Below are positions 1-7,628 of a stretch of DNA of 64,000 nucleotides, piece after piece. This DNA is from Yoonia vestfoldensis DSM 16212. Lineage in GTDB: Bacteria > Pseudomonadota > Alphaproteobacteria > Rhodobacterales > Rhodobacteraceae. The position numbers and the translations under genes are program-made. How positions within the stretch are numbered: position 1 is the first letter of the stretch; the number at the start of each line of letters is the position of its first letter. The DNA is taken from contig NZ_KB907973.1 in assembly GCF_000382265.1 (NCBI RefSeq), forward strand, positions 248,001-312,000, given 5' to 3'. A model generated the notes under the pieces. It saw only the letters and a list, made by a program, of their open reading frames with translations. It was not told where the DNA came from and ran no database searches.

Positions 1-482
1 GTCCAGAGCACGACCTTGCGCAGCCCGTCCTGCAAGGCCGCGCGCAGGTCATCGCGCAGCGCGACAGGCCAGAGACCGAAGGTCGGCTGCCTGCCACCCG
101 GGCTTGCCGCCAGCGCGAGCCCCATATCGCCGCCCGCCAGTTGCAGGCGCGGCACCAGATCGCAAGGCAGGAACGGCGTGTCGGCGGCGGCGGTGACGAT
201 ATGGGTGGCCCCCTGCGCCGCCGCCCAGTCGAGACCGGCCAGCACGCCCGACAAAGGCCCGGCGAAGCCTGCGACGCTGTCCGCGATCACGGGCAGGCCG
301 AGGTCTGCGAAACGGACCGGATCGCCGTTTGCATTCAGCGCAAGCCCGGCGACTTGCGGGTGCAGCCGGTCGATCACGGACCCGAGGATCGTGCCGGAGC
401 CCAGGGGTAAAAGCCCTTTGTCGCCGCCGCCCATGCGCCTGGCCAGGCCACCCGCAAGGATCACCCCCAAAGGCGCGTTCAC
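1..482 (-). CDS. mobA: Molybdenum cofactor guanylyltransferase MobA (3' end beyond window)
   Basis: Transfers GMP from GTP to molybdopterin to give the guanine dinucleotide form of the cofactor, in the cytoplasm. The frame opens with GTG at 482 and runs off the left edge, so about 160 residues are present and the C-terminus is missing. The N-terminus contains the nucleotide-binding signature [15 protein letters not shown] at about residues 9-23, and an AADTPFLP segment matches the family's metal-binding Asp region. An AGGTGG ribosome site lies just upstream of the GTG, and no in-frame ATG exists close by. It follows fdhD on the same strand with a 73-bp gap that holds a dispersed repeat. Family assignment is strong; the exact start is inferred. 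Confidence 0.88.
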   Translation of the reverse strand, partial: MNAPLGVILAGGLARRMGGGDKGLLPLGSGTILGSVIDRLHPQVAGLALNANGDPVRFADLGLPVIADSVAGFAGPLSGVLAGLDWAAAQGATHIVTAAADTPFLPCDLVPRLQLAGGDMGLALAASPGGRQPTFGLWPVALRDDLRAALQDGLRKVVLW

Positions 483-512
483 CGCGCCACCTGCATATGG
501 TGATGGTTTGGG

Positions 513-545
513 AGCCTCCGGCGGGAGTATTTTTGGAAATAAGAA
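513..545 (+). repeat. Dispersed intergenic element, copy A
   Basis: A 33-bp sequence starting GCCTCCGGCGGGAGTATTTTT and ending in AAGAAG, lying 10 bp beyond the fdhD stop and before mobA. It belongs to a family seen five times in this window (others near 26169, 51924, 55478 and 58100). The AAGAAG tail groups it with the 51924 copy, and both sit between tandem genes. Confidence 0.7.
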
Positions 546-555
546 GCGCGACGAA

Positions 556-1437
556 TCATGGTGCGGCCTTGCGCCCCATGCGCGCGGGTTCATCCGGGAT
601 CAGGCTGGGATCGGCGTCGCGGATCAGGCGGTGTTCGCCCGCCAGACAGACGAAGCGCTGGCCTTTCATCCGCCCGATCAGTGTCAACCCGACCTGTTGC
701 GCGATTTCTACCCCCCATGCGGTGAAGCCCGAGCGCGAGGCCAGCGCGGGAATGCCCATGAGCGCGGTCTTGATCACCATTTCGGAGGTGAGCCTGCCGG
801 TGGTGTAGAGCAGCTTGTCACCTGCTGTCACGCCGTGGTGCAGCATCCAGCCTGCGATCTTGTCGACGGCGTTGTGGCGGCCCACATCCTCCATATAGAC
901 GAGCGGTCGGTCGCCTTGGCAGAGCACCGTGCCGTGGATGGCGCCCGCCTCGAGGTAGAGCGAGGGCGTCCGGTTGATCGTGGCGGCGAGCGCATAGAGG
1001 TCCGAGGTGCGCAGGGCCATGTCGGGCAGGGTGACATCGGCCAGCCCTTCCATCATGTCGCCAAAGACGGTGCCTATTGCGCAGCCACTGGTGCGGGTTT
1101 TCTTGCGCAGCTTATCTTCATAGGTCGTCTGCGATGCGGTGCGCACGACCACGGTTTCTAATTCCTCGTCATGGTCGATGCCGGTCACGGTGTCGTCGTC
1201 GCGCAGCATCCCCTGATTGCGCAGGAACCCCAGCGCGAGATATTGCGGGTAATCGCCGATCGTCATGGCGGTGACGATTTCCTGAGCGTTCAGGTAAATT
1301 GTCAGCGGCCGTTCCTCGATCACGCGCAGGGCGATGGGCGCGCCTGTCTGGTCGGTGCCGGTGACGGCGCGCGTCAGCCGGTCGGCAGCCGGGTCAGGCG
1401 CGATCAGATAGGACGAGAGATCATCAAGCCGTGCCAA
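556..1437 (-). CDS. fdhD: Formate dehydrogenase accessory sulfurtransferase FdhD
   Basis: FdhD passes sulfur from a cysteine desulfurase to the molybdenum or tungsten bis-guanine-dinucleotide cofactor so that formate dehydrogenase becomes active. The 293-residue product has the usual family length and the conserved [14 protein letters not shown] block at about residues 181-194, followed by a [10 protein letters not shown] segment. The region that carries the CxxC pair in the Escherichia coli protein reads [10 protein letters not shown] here, so only one cysteine (Cys119) remains. It lies upstream of mobA on the same strand, which fits a shared role in molybdoenzyme maturation. No formate dehydrogenase subunit genes are visible in the window. 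Confidence 0.92.
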   Translation of the reverse strand: MARLDDLSSYLIAPDPAADRLTRAVTGTDQTGAPIALRVIEERPLTIYLNAQEIVTAMTIGDYPQYLALGFLRNQGMLRDDDTVTGIDHDEELETVVVRTASQTTYEDKLRKKTRTSGCAIGTVFGDMMEGLADVTLPDMALRTSDLYALAATINRTPSLYLEAGAIHGTVLCQGDRPLVYMEDVGRHNAVDKIAGWMLHHGVTAGDKLLYTTGRLTSEMVIKTALMGIPALASRSGFTAWGVEIAQQVGLTLIGRMKGQRFVCLAGEHRLIRDADPSLIPDEPARMGRKAAP

Positions 1438-1497
1438 TTGTCATTTCCATTCTGCGGGTTTAAGCCTGCCGCACCACAGCCAAGCTAGGCCAAAGCC

Positions 1498-2220
1498 ATG
1501 ACAACTTCTACCGTCAAAGCACCTGCGAAATCCGCCTATTGGGCGGGTGTTCGCGACGGCAGCCCGTTCATTCTGATGGCCGTGCCGTTCGCCACGCTGT
1601 TTGGCGTGGTGGCGACCGATGCCGGGCTGACGGTGGCGCAGGCGATGGGGTTCACCGTGCTGGTCATCGCGGGGGCTGCGCAATTCGCCGCCGTACAGAT
1701 GATGATGGAAGATGCGGGCATCGCCTTTGTGCTGCTGGCGGCACTGGCCGTCAATCTGCGGATGGCGATGTATTCGGCGTCGCTTGTGCCCTATCTGGGG
1801 GCGGCGCCTTTGTGGAAACGCGCATTGGTGGCCTATCTGAATTTCGACCAGACCTATATCACCTCGGTCGCCCGCTACGAGGCGCGCCCCGAGATGAGTG
1901 TGCAGGACCGTGTGTCCTATTTCCTTGGTGTGGCGACCCCGATCACGCCACTTTGGTTTATCATGACGCTGGTCGGGATCATGGTCGGGTCCGCCATCCC
2001 CGAGGCTTGGGCGCTTGATTTCATCGTGCCGATCATGTTCCTCGCGATGGTGTCGCCGATGCTGAAATCGTTGGCCCATGTGGCGGCGGCGGCTGTGTCG
2101 ATGATCGTGGCGCTGGCCTTGGTCGGCCTGCCGTCCGGCACCGGATTGCTGATCGCGGCGGGGGCGGCAATGGTGACTGGTGCGCTGGTCGAAACCTGGA
2201 TCGAAAGGCGCAAGGCATGA
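1498..2220 (+). CDS. azlC: AzlC family branched-chain amino acid exporter, large subunit
   Basis: Large membrane subunit of the two-component AzlCD exporter; characterised relatives export branched-chain amino acids or their analogues. The 240-residue product is strongly hydrophobic, with several predicted membrane helices and an early FRDGSPF-like motif (here VRDGSPFILMAVPFATLFG) typical of the family. The start at 1498 is the first ATG and lies 60 bp from the divergently transcribed fdhD. The stop overlaps the next gene by four bases (ATGA), indicating translational coupling with azlD. The true substrate cannot be told from sequence. Confidence 0.88.
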   Translation: MTTSTVKAPAKSAYWAGVRDGSPFILMAVPFATLFGVVATDAGLTVAQAMGFTVLVIAGAAQFAAVQMMMEDAGIAFVLLAALAVNLRMAMYSASLVPYLGAAPLWKRALVAYLNFDQTYITSVARYEARPEMSVQDRVSYFLGVATPITPLWFIMTLVGIMVGSAIPEAWALDFIVPIMFLAMVSPMLKSLAHVAAAAVSMIVALALVGLPSGTGLLIAAGAAMVTGALVETWIERRKA

Positions 2221-2552
2221 CCTATTCCACATTCGAAATCTGGCTGATCATCGCGATTCTCGGGGTTGGGACCTTCCTGATCCGGTTTTCGTTTCTGGGG
2301 CTGATCGGGGACAGGCCGATGCCGCCCATTGTGCTGAAGCTTCTGCGGTTCACGCCGGTGGCGGTGTTGCCGGGGATGGTGGCACCGCTTGTGCTGTGGC
2401 CTGCGGCGACAGGTGGCGTGCCGGACCCCGCGCGAATGATCGCGGCCATCGTGACCGTGGCTGTCGGAATCCGGACACGCAGCGCGATCTGGGGGATCGG
2501 CGCGGGGATCGGCACATTGTATCTGGCGCTGTGGGTGTTCGCTATTCGGTGA
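2217..2552 (+). CDS. azlD: AzlD family branched-chain amino acid exporter, small subunit
   Basis: Small hydrophobic partner of AzlC, 111 residues with about four membrane helices, which is the normal size for AzlD. It begins inside the azlC stop codon (ATGA overlap). The motif FLIRFSFLGLIGDRPMPP near residues 20-37 and the LLRFTPVAVLPGMVAP segment are characteristic of the family. The gene converges on the lipoprotein gene downstream and the two reading frames overlap by 11 bp at their ends. Confidence 0.87.
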   Translation: MTYSTFEIWLIIAILGVGTFLIRFSFLGLIGDRPMPPIVLKLLRFTPVAVLPGMVAPLVLWPAATGGVPDPARMIAAIVTVAVGIRTRSAIWGIGAGIGTLYLALWVFAIR

Positions 2553-3150
2553 GGGCGGCGTTGATCCGGGCTGCTGCGACGGCCTTGTCGTCGGTGTCGT
2601 CTTCGCGGTATTCGCGGGTTTCGACGCCGGGCAGTTTCGCGAAATCATCCGACAGGCGGTTCGGCCACCACGTCTGGCTGATCCCATCAAAGCCCGGCAA
2701 TTGGCCCAACAACCGCGAGGTCGCGCGCGCGCAATGCGCTTGCGGCACGGCACCATTCGCCAGTGCCAGTTGCAGCGCGCGTTCGGCAACCTCGGGCGAA
2801 ACCGGCACCTTTTGGCCGACGACATAATAGGTCACGCGGGCGTGGTAGCTGACGTAGAACCGTTCCAGTTCCGGGGTCACGCCGAACAATACGTCGTTGC
2901 GTTCGGGCATCCGGTTTTGCACGAAAGACCCTGCCGGATCGAACATCACACGCTGGCTTGCGTTGATCAGCAGCGAGGAATGGGCCCCGTTGCCGGACCC
3001 GTTATTCTTCATCGTGTAAAGCGTCAGGTAGCTGTTGTCGGGGTCGCGGAAGATGGCGCGCGACACGACATCTTCGGAGGCCCAGATTTCTTGGCCTGCA
3101 CAGGCAGACAGCGCCAAAGGCGCACCGATCAGGAAAAAACGACGCTGCAC
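2542..3150 (-). CDS. Lipoprotein with possible permuted NlpC/P60-like fold
   Basis: A 202-residue exported protein with a lipobox (LALSAC, Cys at about residue 17), so it is probably anchored to the periplasmic face of a membrane. I do not recognise a named family. A HSSLLI motif near residue 57, followed by FDPAGSF and later by HCARATSRLL near residue 139, resembles the His-then-Cys order of permuted NlpC/P60 (YiiX-like) papain-fold hydrolases. That is an inference from motif order only. It overlaps azlD tail to tail and lies upstream, on the same strand, of nothing obviously related; the small oxidase subunit gene precedes it by 6 bp and may be co-transcribed. Confidence 0.75.
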   Translation of the reverse strand: MQRRFFLIGAPLALSACAGQEIWASEDVVSRAIFRDPDNSYLTLYTMKNNGSGNGAHSSLLINASQRVMFDPAGSFVQNRMPERNDVLFGVTPELERFYVSYHARVTYYVVGQKVPVSPEVAERALQLALANGAVPQAHCARATSRLLGQLPGFDGISQTWWPNRLSDDFAKLPGVETREYREDDTDDKAVAAARINAALTE

Positions 3151-3156
3151 GCGAAA

Positions 3157-3297
3157 TCAGGCGTTCACGAGGGCCAGAAAGATCAACAGGCCGATGCAGA
3201 TGGCGGCACCTTTGGCGGACATGCTGACAAACCCGTTAAAGGTCTTTTCCTGTTCGGAGATGTCCATCTTGCCATGCTCGTGGTCGTTATTGGCCAT
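3157..3297 (-). CDS. aa3-type cytochrome c oxidase subunit IV
   Basis: A 46-residue single-pass membrane protein: a charged N-terminus (MANNDHEHGKMDISEQEKTF) and one C-terminal helix (GAAICIGLLIFLALVNA). This matches the small accessory subunit IV found with aa3-type cytochrome c oxidase in Rhodobacterales (COX4_pro_2 family). In Paracoccus it packs against the core subunits without being needed for catalysis. The start is supported by a good AAGGAG site six bases upstream. The core oxidase genes are not in the window, so the subunit is encoded away from them. The gene is easily missed because of its size. Confidence 0.9.
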   Translation of the reverse strand: MANNDHEHGKMDISEQEKTFNGFVSMSAKGAAICIGLLIFLALVNA

Positions 3298-3384
3298 CGT
3301 CGGCTCCTTCGTTGGTGATTTGGTCTCGCTTAACCGATTTGCATGTGCCTGTCACCCGGTCAGATGGTCACTTTTTGTCATAGG

Positions 3385-3846
3385 CTATAAGGGGACCGCT
3401 GTTGTTTCCTTGATCTCTTCCATCACGAAACTGGCGGAGATGTCGGACACGGAAATACGCGCGGTCAGCCGTTTGTAGAACGCGTCATAGGCAGGCACAT
3501 CGGCCACGCGCACGCGCAGCACGTAATCCAGATCGCCTGTCATCCGGTAGGCGCCCACGACCTCGGGCAGGCTGCGCAGGGCGGTCTGGAATTTGTCCAT
3601 CCATTGCGCGTCATGCGCATTGGTGCGGATCAGGACCATCGCCATCAGCGGCACGCCGACCTTGGCGGCATCGACCAGAGCAACGCGGGCGCGGATCACG
3701 CCCGCCGCTTCCAGCGCCTTGATCCGCCGCCAGCAGGCATTGCGCGACAGATGCACGGCGGCGCTGACGTCATCGACCGACAGGCTGGCGTCGGTTTGCA
3801 GCAATTGCAGGATACGGCGGTCTGTTTCGTCGATGATATTTGCCAT
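3385..3846 (-). CDS. Lrp/AsnC family transcriptional regulator
   Basis: A 153-residue regulator with an N-terminal winged helix-turn-helix (ETDRRILQLLQTDASLSVDDVS followed by SRNACWRRIKALEAAGVI, about residues 7-53) and a C-terminal RAM ligand-binding domain (from about residue 66, with the GAYRMTGDLDYVLRVRV strand-turn). Such proteins sense amino acids and usually repress their own gene. The effector and targets are unknown. azlCD nearby is a plausible target because Lrp proteins often control amino-acid exporters, but it is two genes away. An inverted repeat sits just upstream of its start. Confidence 0.9.
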   Translation of the reverse strand: MANIIDETDRRILQLLQTDASLSVDDVSAAVHLSRNACWRRIKALEAAGVIRARVALVDAAKVGVPLMAMVLIRTNAHDAQWMDKFQTALRSLPEVVGAYRMTGDLDYVLRVRVADVPAYDAFYKRLTARISVSDISASFVMEEIKETTAVPL

Positions 3847-3859
3847 GCTCGGGATGATA

Positions 3860-3895
3860 TCCCAATAAATTCTTATAACACAGCTATTTTTGGGA
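3860..3895. promoter_or_regulatory. AT-rich inverted repeat, possible Lrp autoregulatory site
   Basis: TCCCAA at 3860-3865 is mirrored by TTGGGA at 3890-3895, enclosing an AT-rich stretch (AATAAATTC and TATAAC are visible). It lies 14-49 bp upstream of the Lrp-type gene and 57 bp before the divergent DUF6356 gene. Lrp family proteins commonly bind AT-rich imperfect palindromes in their own promoters, so this is a candidate operator; binding is not shown by sequence. Confidence 0.4.
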
Positions 3896-3951
3896 CCGGA
3901 TTCGGCATGACCTTGGCTAGGGTGGTCGAAATGCCACCAACAGAGGTTCCA

Positions 3952-4191
3952 ATGTCAGATACATCCCAGGATTCCACCCGCAGCAATCTGGTCGCCACAT
4001 TGTTCCTCGATCATCCGGCCAGCGTGAACGAAACCTATTTCGGACACATGCGCTTTGCCTTGGGGTTCGCGTTCTGGCTGGGGGTTGCTGCGGCTGCCGC
4101 GCTAATCCACGCCTTCATCCCCGCGCTGTGCGAGACGACGGCCAGCCGCATTCTCAAGCGGTTGCACGCCCGGATCACGGACCGGCACTGA
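3952..4191 (+). CDS. DUF6356 family membrane protein
   Basis: A 79-residue protein with the block FLDHPASVNETYFGHMRFAL at about residues 17-36, one hydrophobic helix, and a PALCETTASRILKRLHARI tail; this pattern is what I recognise as DUF6356, a family of unknown function. The ATG at 3952 has an AGAGG site six bases upstream; an in-frame ATG at 3931 is possible. The stop TGA overlaps the start of the following amidotransferase gene by one base (TGATG), so the two are probably translated together. Confidence 0.8.
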   Translation: MSDTSQDSTRSNLVATLFLDHPASVNETYFGHMRFALGFAFWLGVAAAAALIHAFIPALCETTASRILKRLHARITDRH

Positions 4192-4976
4192 TGTGTCGCA
4201 TCGCCGCCTATACTGGGCCGGCCATTCCGCTGGAAAACATCATCGTGCGGCCACGCCATTCGCTGCTGACGCAAAGCCAGCACGCGAACGAGGCCAAGCT
4301 GGCTGTGAATGGTGACGGTTTCGGGATCAGTTGGTATGGGCAGGATGACCGGCCCGGTCTTTACCGGGACGTGCTGCCCGCATGGGCGGATGACAACCTG
4401 ACCAACCTCTGCCGGATGGTGCGGTCACATCTGTTCATCGCGCATATCCGCGCCTCGACCGTGGGCGAGACGAGCCGCGCGAATTGCCATCCTTTCGCGC
4501 TGGGCCGCTGGTCGTTCTGCCACAACGGCCAGATCCCCCATTTCGGCCAGATCAAGCGGCGGATGATGGCTGCGCTGCCGGATGCCCTGTTCGATGCACG
4601 GCGCGGCACCACCGACAGCGAGATGATCTTTCTGACGCTGCAGGCGCATGGGCTGGACACCGATCCGGCCGCCGCCATCGCAGCAACCTTGCGCGATATC
4701 GGGCCCGAGGGAGACAATGGGCCGGTCAAGTTGACCTGCGTGTTTTCGGACGGGCAATCGCTTTTTGCGTTCCGGCATGCATCAAGCGGTTCCAGCCCGA
4801 CGCTGTACCTGTCCGGCGTGCTGGACAACGGTGGCCGTGCTGTTGCGTCAGAGCCACTTTGCGGCGTGACCGAACGCTGGACCGCTTTGCCCTGCAACCA
4901 GCTTTGCAGGATATCCACAGAGGGTCTGCAAACCCAGGAGGTCGGATTGCGCATGGCAGAGCCTGCGGTTGTCTGA
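4191..4976 (+). CDS. Class II glutamine amidotransferase (YafJ-like)
   Basis: A 261-residue protein whose second residue is cysteine, the N-terminal nucleophile exposed after removal of Met in Ntn-type glutamine amidotransferases. Family hallmarks are NGDGFGISWYG (about residues 40-50), AHIRAST (84-90) and FCHNGQIPHF (105-114). Proteins of this YafJ-like group have the glutaminase half only, and their acceptor substrate is mostly unknown. The start overlaps the DUF6356 stop. The gene ends 7 bp from the converging kpsT. A Ser/Thr-rich insertion near residue 203 is not a family landmark I know. Confidence 0.88.
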   Translation: MCRIAAYTGPAIPLENIIVRPRHSLLTQSQHANEAKLAVNGDGFGISWYGQDDRPGLYRDVLPAWADDNLTNLCRMVRSHLFIAHIRASTVGETSRANCHPFALGRWSFCHNGQIPHFGQIKRRMMAALPDALFDARRGTTDSEMIFLTLQAHGLDTDPAAAIAATLRDIGPEGDNGPVKLTCVFSDGQSLFAFRHASSGSSPTLYLSGVLDNGGRAVASEPLCGVTERWTALPCNQLCRISTEGLQTQEVGLRMAEPAVV

Positions 4977-4983
4977 TGCCGGA

Positions 4984-5640
4984 TCAGCGCCGGGTCAGAT
5001 CGGTATAGGCTTCGAGCAAGTCGTCGACCCGGTCGTAGAACCGGATGCTGGCCCCGTCCAGCAGCAGGCCGCACTCGCAGTAATCCCTGATCGTGGTCGG
5101 CGAGTGGGAAATCATGATGATCTGGCTTTTTGACAACTTGTCCTGAAACACGGCCTTGCTTTTCTTTTTGAAATCCTCGTCGCCGACGGCCGTGATTTCG
5201 TCGATGAGGTAGATGTTGAAATCGATCGCCATGCTCAGGCCAAAGGCAAGACGGGCTTTCATGCCGCTGGAATAGGTCTTGATCGGTAACCGCAGGGATT
5301 TGCCGAGTTCTGCAAATTCGGTGACATAGGCGATGACGCGTTCGGTATCCTGCCCATAGATGCGCGACACGAAGCGGATGTTTTCCAACCCGGTCATGCT
5401 GCCGTTGAACCCCCCTGAAAAGCCCAGTGGCCAAGAGACACGTGACGTGCGGTAGACATGGCCAAGGTCCGGCGGCTCGATCCCCGCCATCAGCCGCATC
5501 AGTGTCGATTTGCCTGCGCCGTTGCGCCCCATGATCGCGACATTGCGGTCGGCCATGAACCGGAACGAAAAGTCCGTCAGGATCGTCTTTGTCACGCCCT
5601 TCATCTTGTAGGCTTTGCTGACATGGTCGAAGACAAGCAT
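4984..5640 (-). CDS. kpsT: Capsular polysaccharide ABC exporter, ATPase KpsT
   Basis: ATP-binding subunit of the capsule exporter of group 2 type. The 218-residue product has Walker A GRNGAGKST (38-46), a Q-loop-like region, the signature YSSGMKARLAFGLSM and Walker B IYLIDEITAVGD, then the switch His in ISHS. Length and the short nucleotide-binding domain without extensions fit KpsT. It is the last gene of the capsule operon, abutting kpsM with no intervening base, and acts with KpsM to move the lipid-linked polymer across the inner membrane. Confidence 0.93.
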   Translation of the reverse strand: MLVFDHVSKAYKMKGVTKTILTDFSFRFMADRNVAIMGRNGAGKSTLMRLMAGIEPPDLGHVYRTSRVSWPLGFSGGFNGSMTGLENIRFVSRIYGQDTERVIAYVTEFAELGKSLRLPIKTYSSGMKARLAFGLSMAIDFNIYLIDEITAVGDEDFKKKSKAVFQDKLSKSQIIMISHSPTTIRDYCECGLLLDGASIRFYDRVDDLLEAYTDLTRR

Positions 5641-6423
5641 CTAGAATCGCCTCCGCCGGAACAGGCGTTCCCCCGCCAGCCCCAAAAACAGGAGCCCCGC
5701 CCCGACCGCGACGGGATACCAGGGGTTCAGCACCGACGAATTGTAATTGGGGTAAAATCCATGGCGCATCCATTCCACGAGATGTAGTACAGGGTTCCAT
5801 TGCAGCAGCTCGCGCGCTTGCGGCGGCAGATGGCTCGGGACATAAAAGATACCCGAGATGAAAAAGAGCGGGCGCGTCAGCACCTTTTCGATCTGCGCCC
5901 ATGTATCCCACAATGAGACGATGACCGCATTCAATGTCCCAAACCCGAAACCGAGAAGCGCGGTCGATACGAACGCAAGCAGCAAATGCCCCGGATGCGC
6001 CGGCAGCCGCGCCTGTCCGAGAAGGATCAACGACGTATAGAACAGCGTCGTGATCACCGCATAAGTTGCCGCGATCAGCAGCACACGGGCGATCAAGGTA
6101 TCGATATCCTTGATGACCGGATAAGTCAGCAGCGCGCGATTGGCATCGAACACCGTCATCAACTTGGTCGAAAATTCCGTGAAGAACTGCAAGGTCAGGA
6201 TGCCGGTCGCGAAGAATAGCGCCAGGCTCGATCCAAAAGGCGGCTGCCGTCCGATGATCGAAAACAAAAACACCAGAAGACCGACACTGGCCGTTGGCGT
6301 GATCACGGCCCAGACATAGCCAAAGGCTGACGTGCCGAAGGTGGCGCGCGTCTCTCGCAGCACGAGGCTGGCGATCACACGGGCCTGCAAGGACAGAAGG
6401 TCGATGGTGCTGACCAGCGTCAC
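5641..6423 (-). CDS. kpsM: Capsular polysaccharide ABC exporter, permease KpsM
   Basis: Membrane subunit of the capsule exporter, 260 residues with about six helices of the ABC-2 type; the N-terminal ASLVLRETRATFG motif and the FYVPSHLPPQARELLQWNPVLHLVEWMRHGFYP block near residues 193-225 are typical of KpsM and related polysaccharide permeases. It begins within the kpsE stop (ATGA overlap) and is followed directly by kpsT, so the three inner-membrane components are translationally coupled. A frameshift in kpsE could therefore also lower KpsM and KpsT. Confidence 0.93.
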   Translation of the reverse strand: MTLVSTIDLLSLQARVIASLVLRETRATFGTSAFGYVWAVITPTASVGLLVFLFSIIGRQPPFGSSLALFFATGILTLQFFTEFSTKLMTVFDANRALLTYPVIKDIDTLIARVLLIAATYAVITTLFYTSLILLGQARLPAHPGHLLLAFVSTALLGFGFGTLNAVIVSLWDTWAQIEKVLTRPLFFISGIFYVPSHLPPQARELLQWNPVLHLVEWMRHGFYPNYNSSVLNPWYPVAVGAGLLFLGLAGERLFRRRRF

Positions 6424-7628
6424 GTCAGATGGTCCCGGACTGAATAGGTCAGCAATGTGCCGATCCCCCAGGCCGCGACTAGCGCGAAAGCAAGGATCAG
6501 CACATTGCGCATGCTGCGCGGATATTGCGCAGATTCAGCGGCTTGCGGGCGCAGGTGGATCGCCAGATAGCGTTGTTGCCGGTCCGCGTCGCGGCGCGCC
6601 TGTTCCAGAGACACCAGCGCGGATGCATAGCCCTGCTGCGCAAGGCCGCGTTCGACCTCCAGTTCTTCGTAGCGGGCAAGTTGTCGGGTCACATCGCCCC
6701 CCCCCCCCGAACCCGGCGGTGCCGCCCCGATCGCGGCGCGCCTGGCGGCGATCTGGGCGATCAACGCATCGGCATTGCGTTGCAGAGCGACAAGGCTTGG
6801 CGCGTTTTCGTCAAGGGTCTGGCGCAGGGCCGACATCCGCGCATTCACGTCGATCAGCCGCGCTTCAAGGCTGGCGATCAATTCGATGTCCAGTGCCGCA
6901 CTGGCGGAAGGATCGACCGATTGCTCGGATGACCTGAAGCTGCGGATCGCGGCAAGCGCCGCCCGTAACCGCGCTTCTTGCAGGGCAACCTCTGCGCGGG
7001 CAAAGCGCAGCGCGTCGTTGCGGGCATGCGCGGACAAGTCATTGACCAGCGTCTGTGTCAAGGTCAGCACGGCCGCCGCGATATCGCGGGCGTGGGCGGC
7101 ATCGGGTGCCCGCACCTCGAATTCTATGATGCCCGAAGTCGGGTCGAATTGCGTCCGGATACCGCGATTCCAATAGATCAGGAAATCCTCGATGCTGGCG
7201 TCGTTCGGCAGGCGCGACAAGAGATCGACATCGGGGCTGGAAAAAGCCCCGCGCAGGTCAAGCTGCGCATCCACAGCCTCGAGCAAGGCGCGGCTGCCTA
7301 GGTAGCTGAGAACAATGTAGGAATCGGATGTCGTGGACCCCGCAGAGGCAAGGCCGGTCAAGGCACCTATCCCGTCGCTGCCTGCGCCCGTGTCGATCCC
7401 GCGGATGGAAAACCCGGCCCTGGCGGCATAACGGTCGGTCGCGATGGCGGCGTAATACACGCTTGCCATCAACACCGGCACAAGAACGCAGACCACGAAA
7501 GATGCCCAGAGCCTGCTGCGCCGCCTTTTCTGCGGGCGCATTGTGGCAACGTCAGCGGCGCCAGCCGCGTTCAGCGCCAACACCTGCCCGGTCCCTGCGG
7601 TTTTTTGGTCGATGGACGATGCGGTCAT
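6420..7628 (-). CDS. kpsE: Capsule export inner-membrane protein KpsE, with G12 tract
   Basis: Member of the polysaccharide co-polymerase/export family that bridges the inner-membrane ABC exporter to the outer-membrane channel. The 402-residue product has a cytoplasmic basic segment, helix one at about 41-62, a long periplasmic coiled-coil-rich region, and a second helix at about 374-395. I chose the ATG at 7628 because it overlaps the kpsC stop (ATGA) and gives the usual length; a longer upstream extension is rich in Pro, Arg and His and unlike the family. A run of 12 G encodes Gly308-311. Losing one G would create a stop three codons on and remove the second membrane helix. Confidence 0.92.
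   Translation of the reverse strand: MTASSIDQKTAGTGQVLALNAAGAADVATMRPQKRRRSRLWASFVVCVLVPVLMASVYYAAIATDRYAARAGFSIRGIDTGAGSDGIGALTGLASAGSTTSDSYIVLSYLGSRALLEAVDAQLDLRGAFSSPDVDLLSRLPNDASIEDFLIYWNRGIRTQFDPTSGIIEFEVRAPDAAHARDIAAAVLTLTQTLVNDLSAHARNDALRFARAEVALQEARLRAALAAIRSFRSSEQSVDPSASAALDIELIASLEARLIDVNARMSALRQTLDENAPSLVALQRNADALIAQIAARRAAIGAAPPGSGGGGDVTRQLARYEELEVERGLAQQGYASALVSLEQARRDADRQQRYLAIHLRPQAAESAQYPRSMRNVLILAFALVAAWGIGTLLTYSVRDHLT
6697..6708 (-). repeat. Homopolymer of 12 G (coding strand) inside kpsE
   Basis: Twelve consecutive C on the plus strand, G on the coding strand, inside the open frame of kpsE at codons for Ser307 to Gly311. It is the longest homopolymer I found in the window; others reach eight. 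Tracts of this length are prone to slipped-strand mispairing. The sequenced state is in frame. Confidence 0.9.

Noticed and set aside
16-1161. Long plus-strand open frame of 381 codons over mobA and fdhD
   Set aside because: It is antisense to two clearly recognisable genes, is rich in Pro, Arg and Ala as expected for a shadow in GC-rich DNA, and matches no family.
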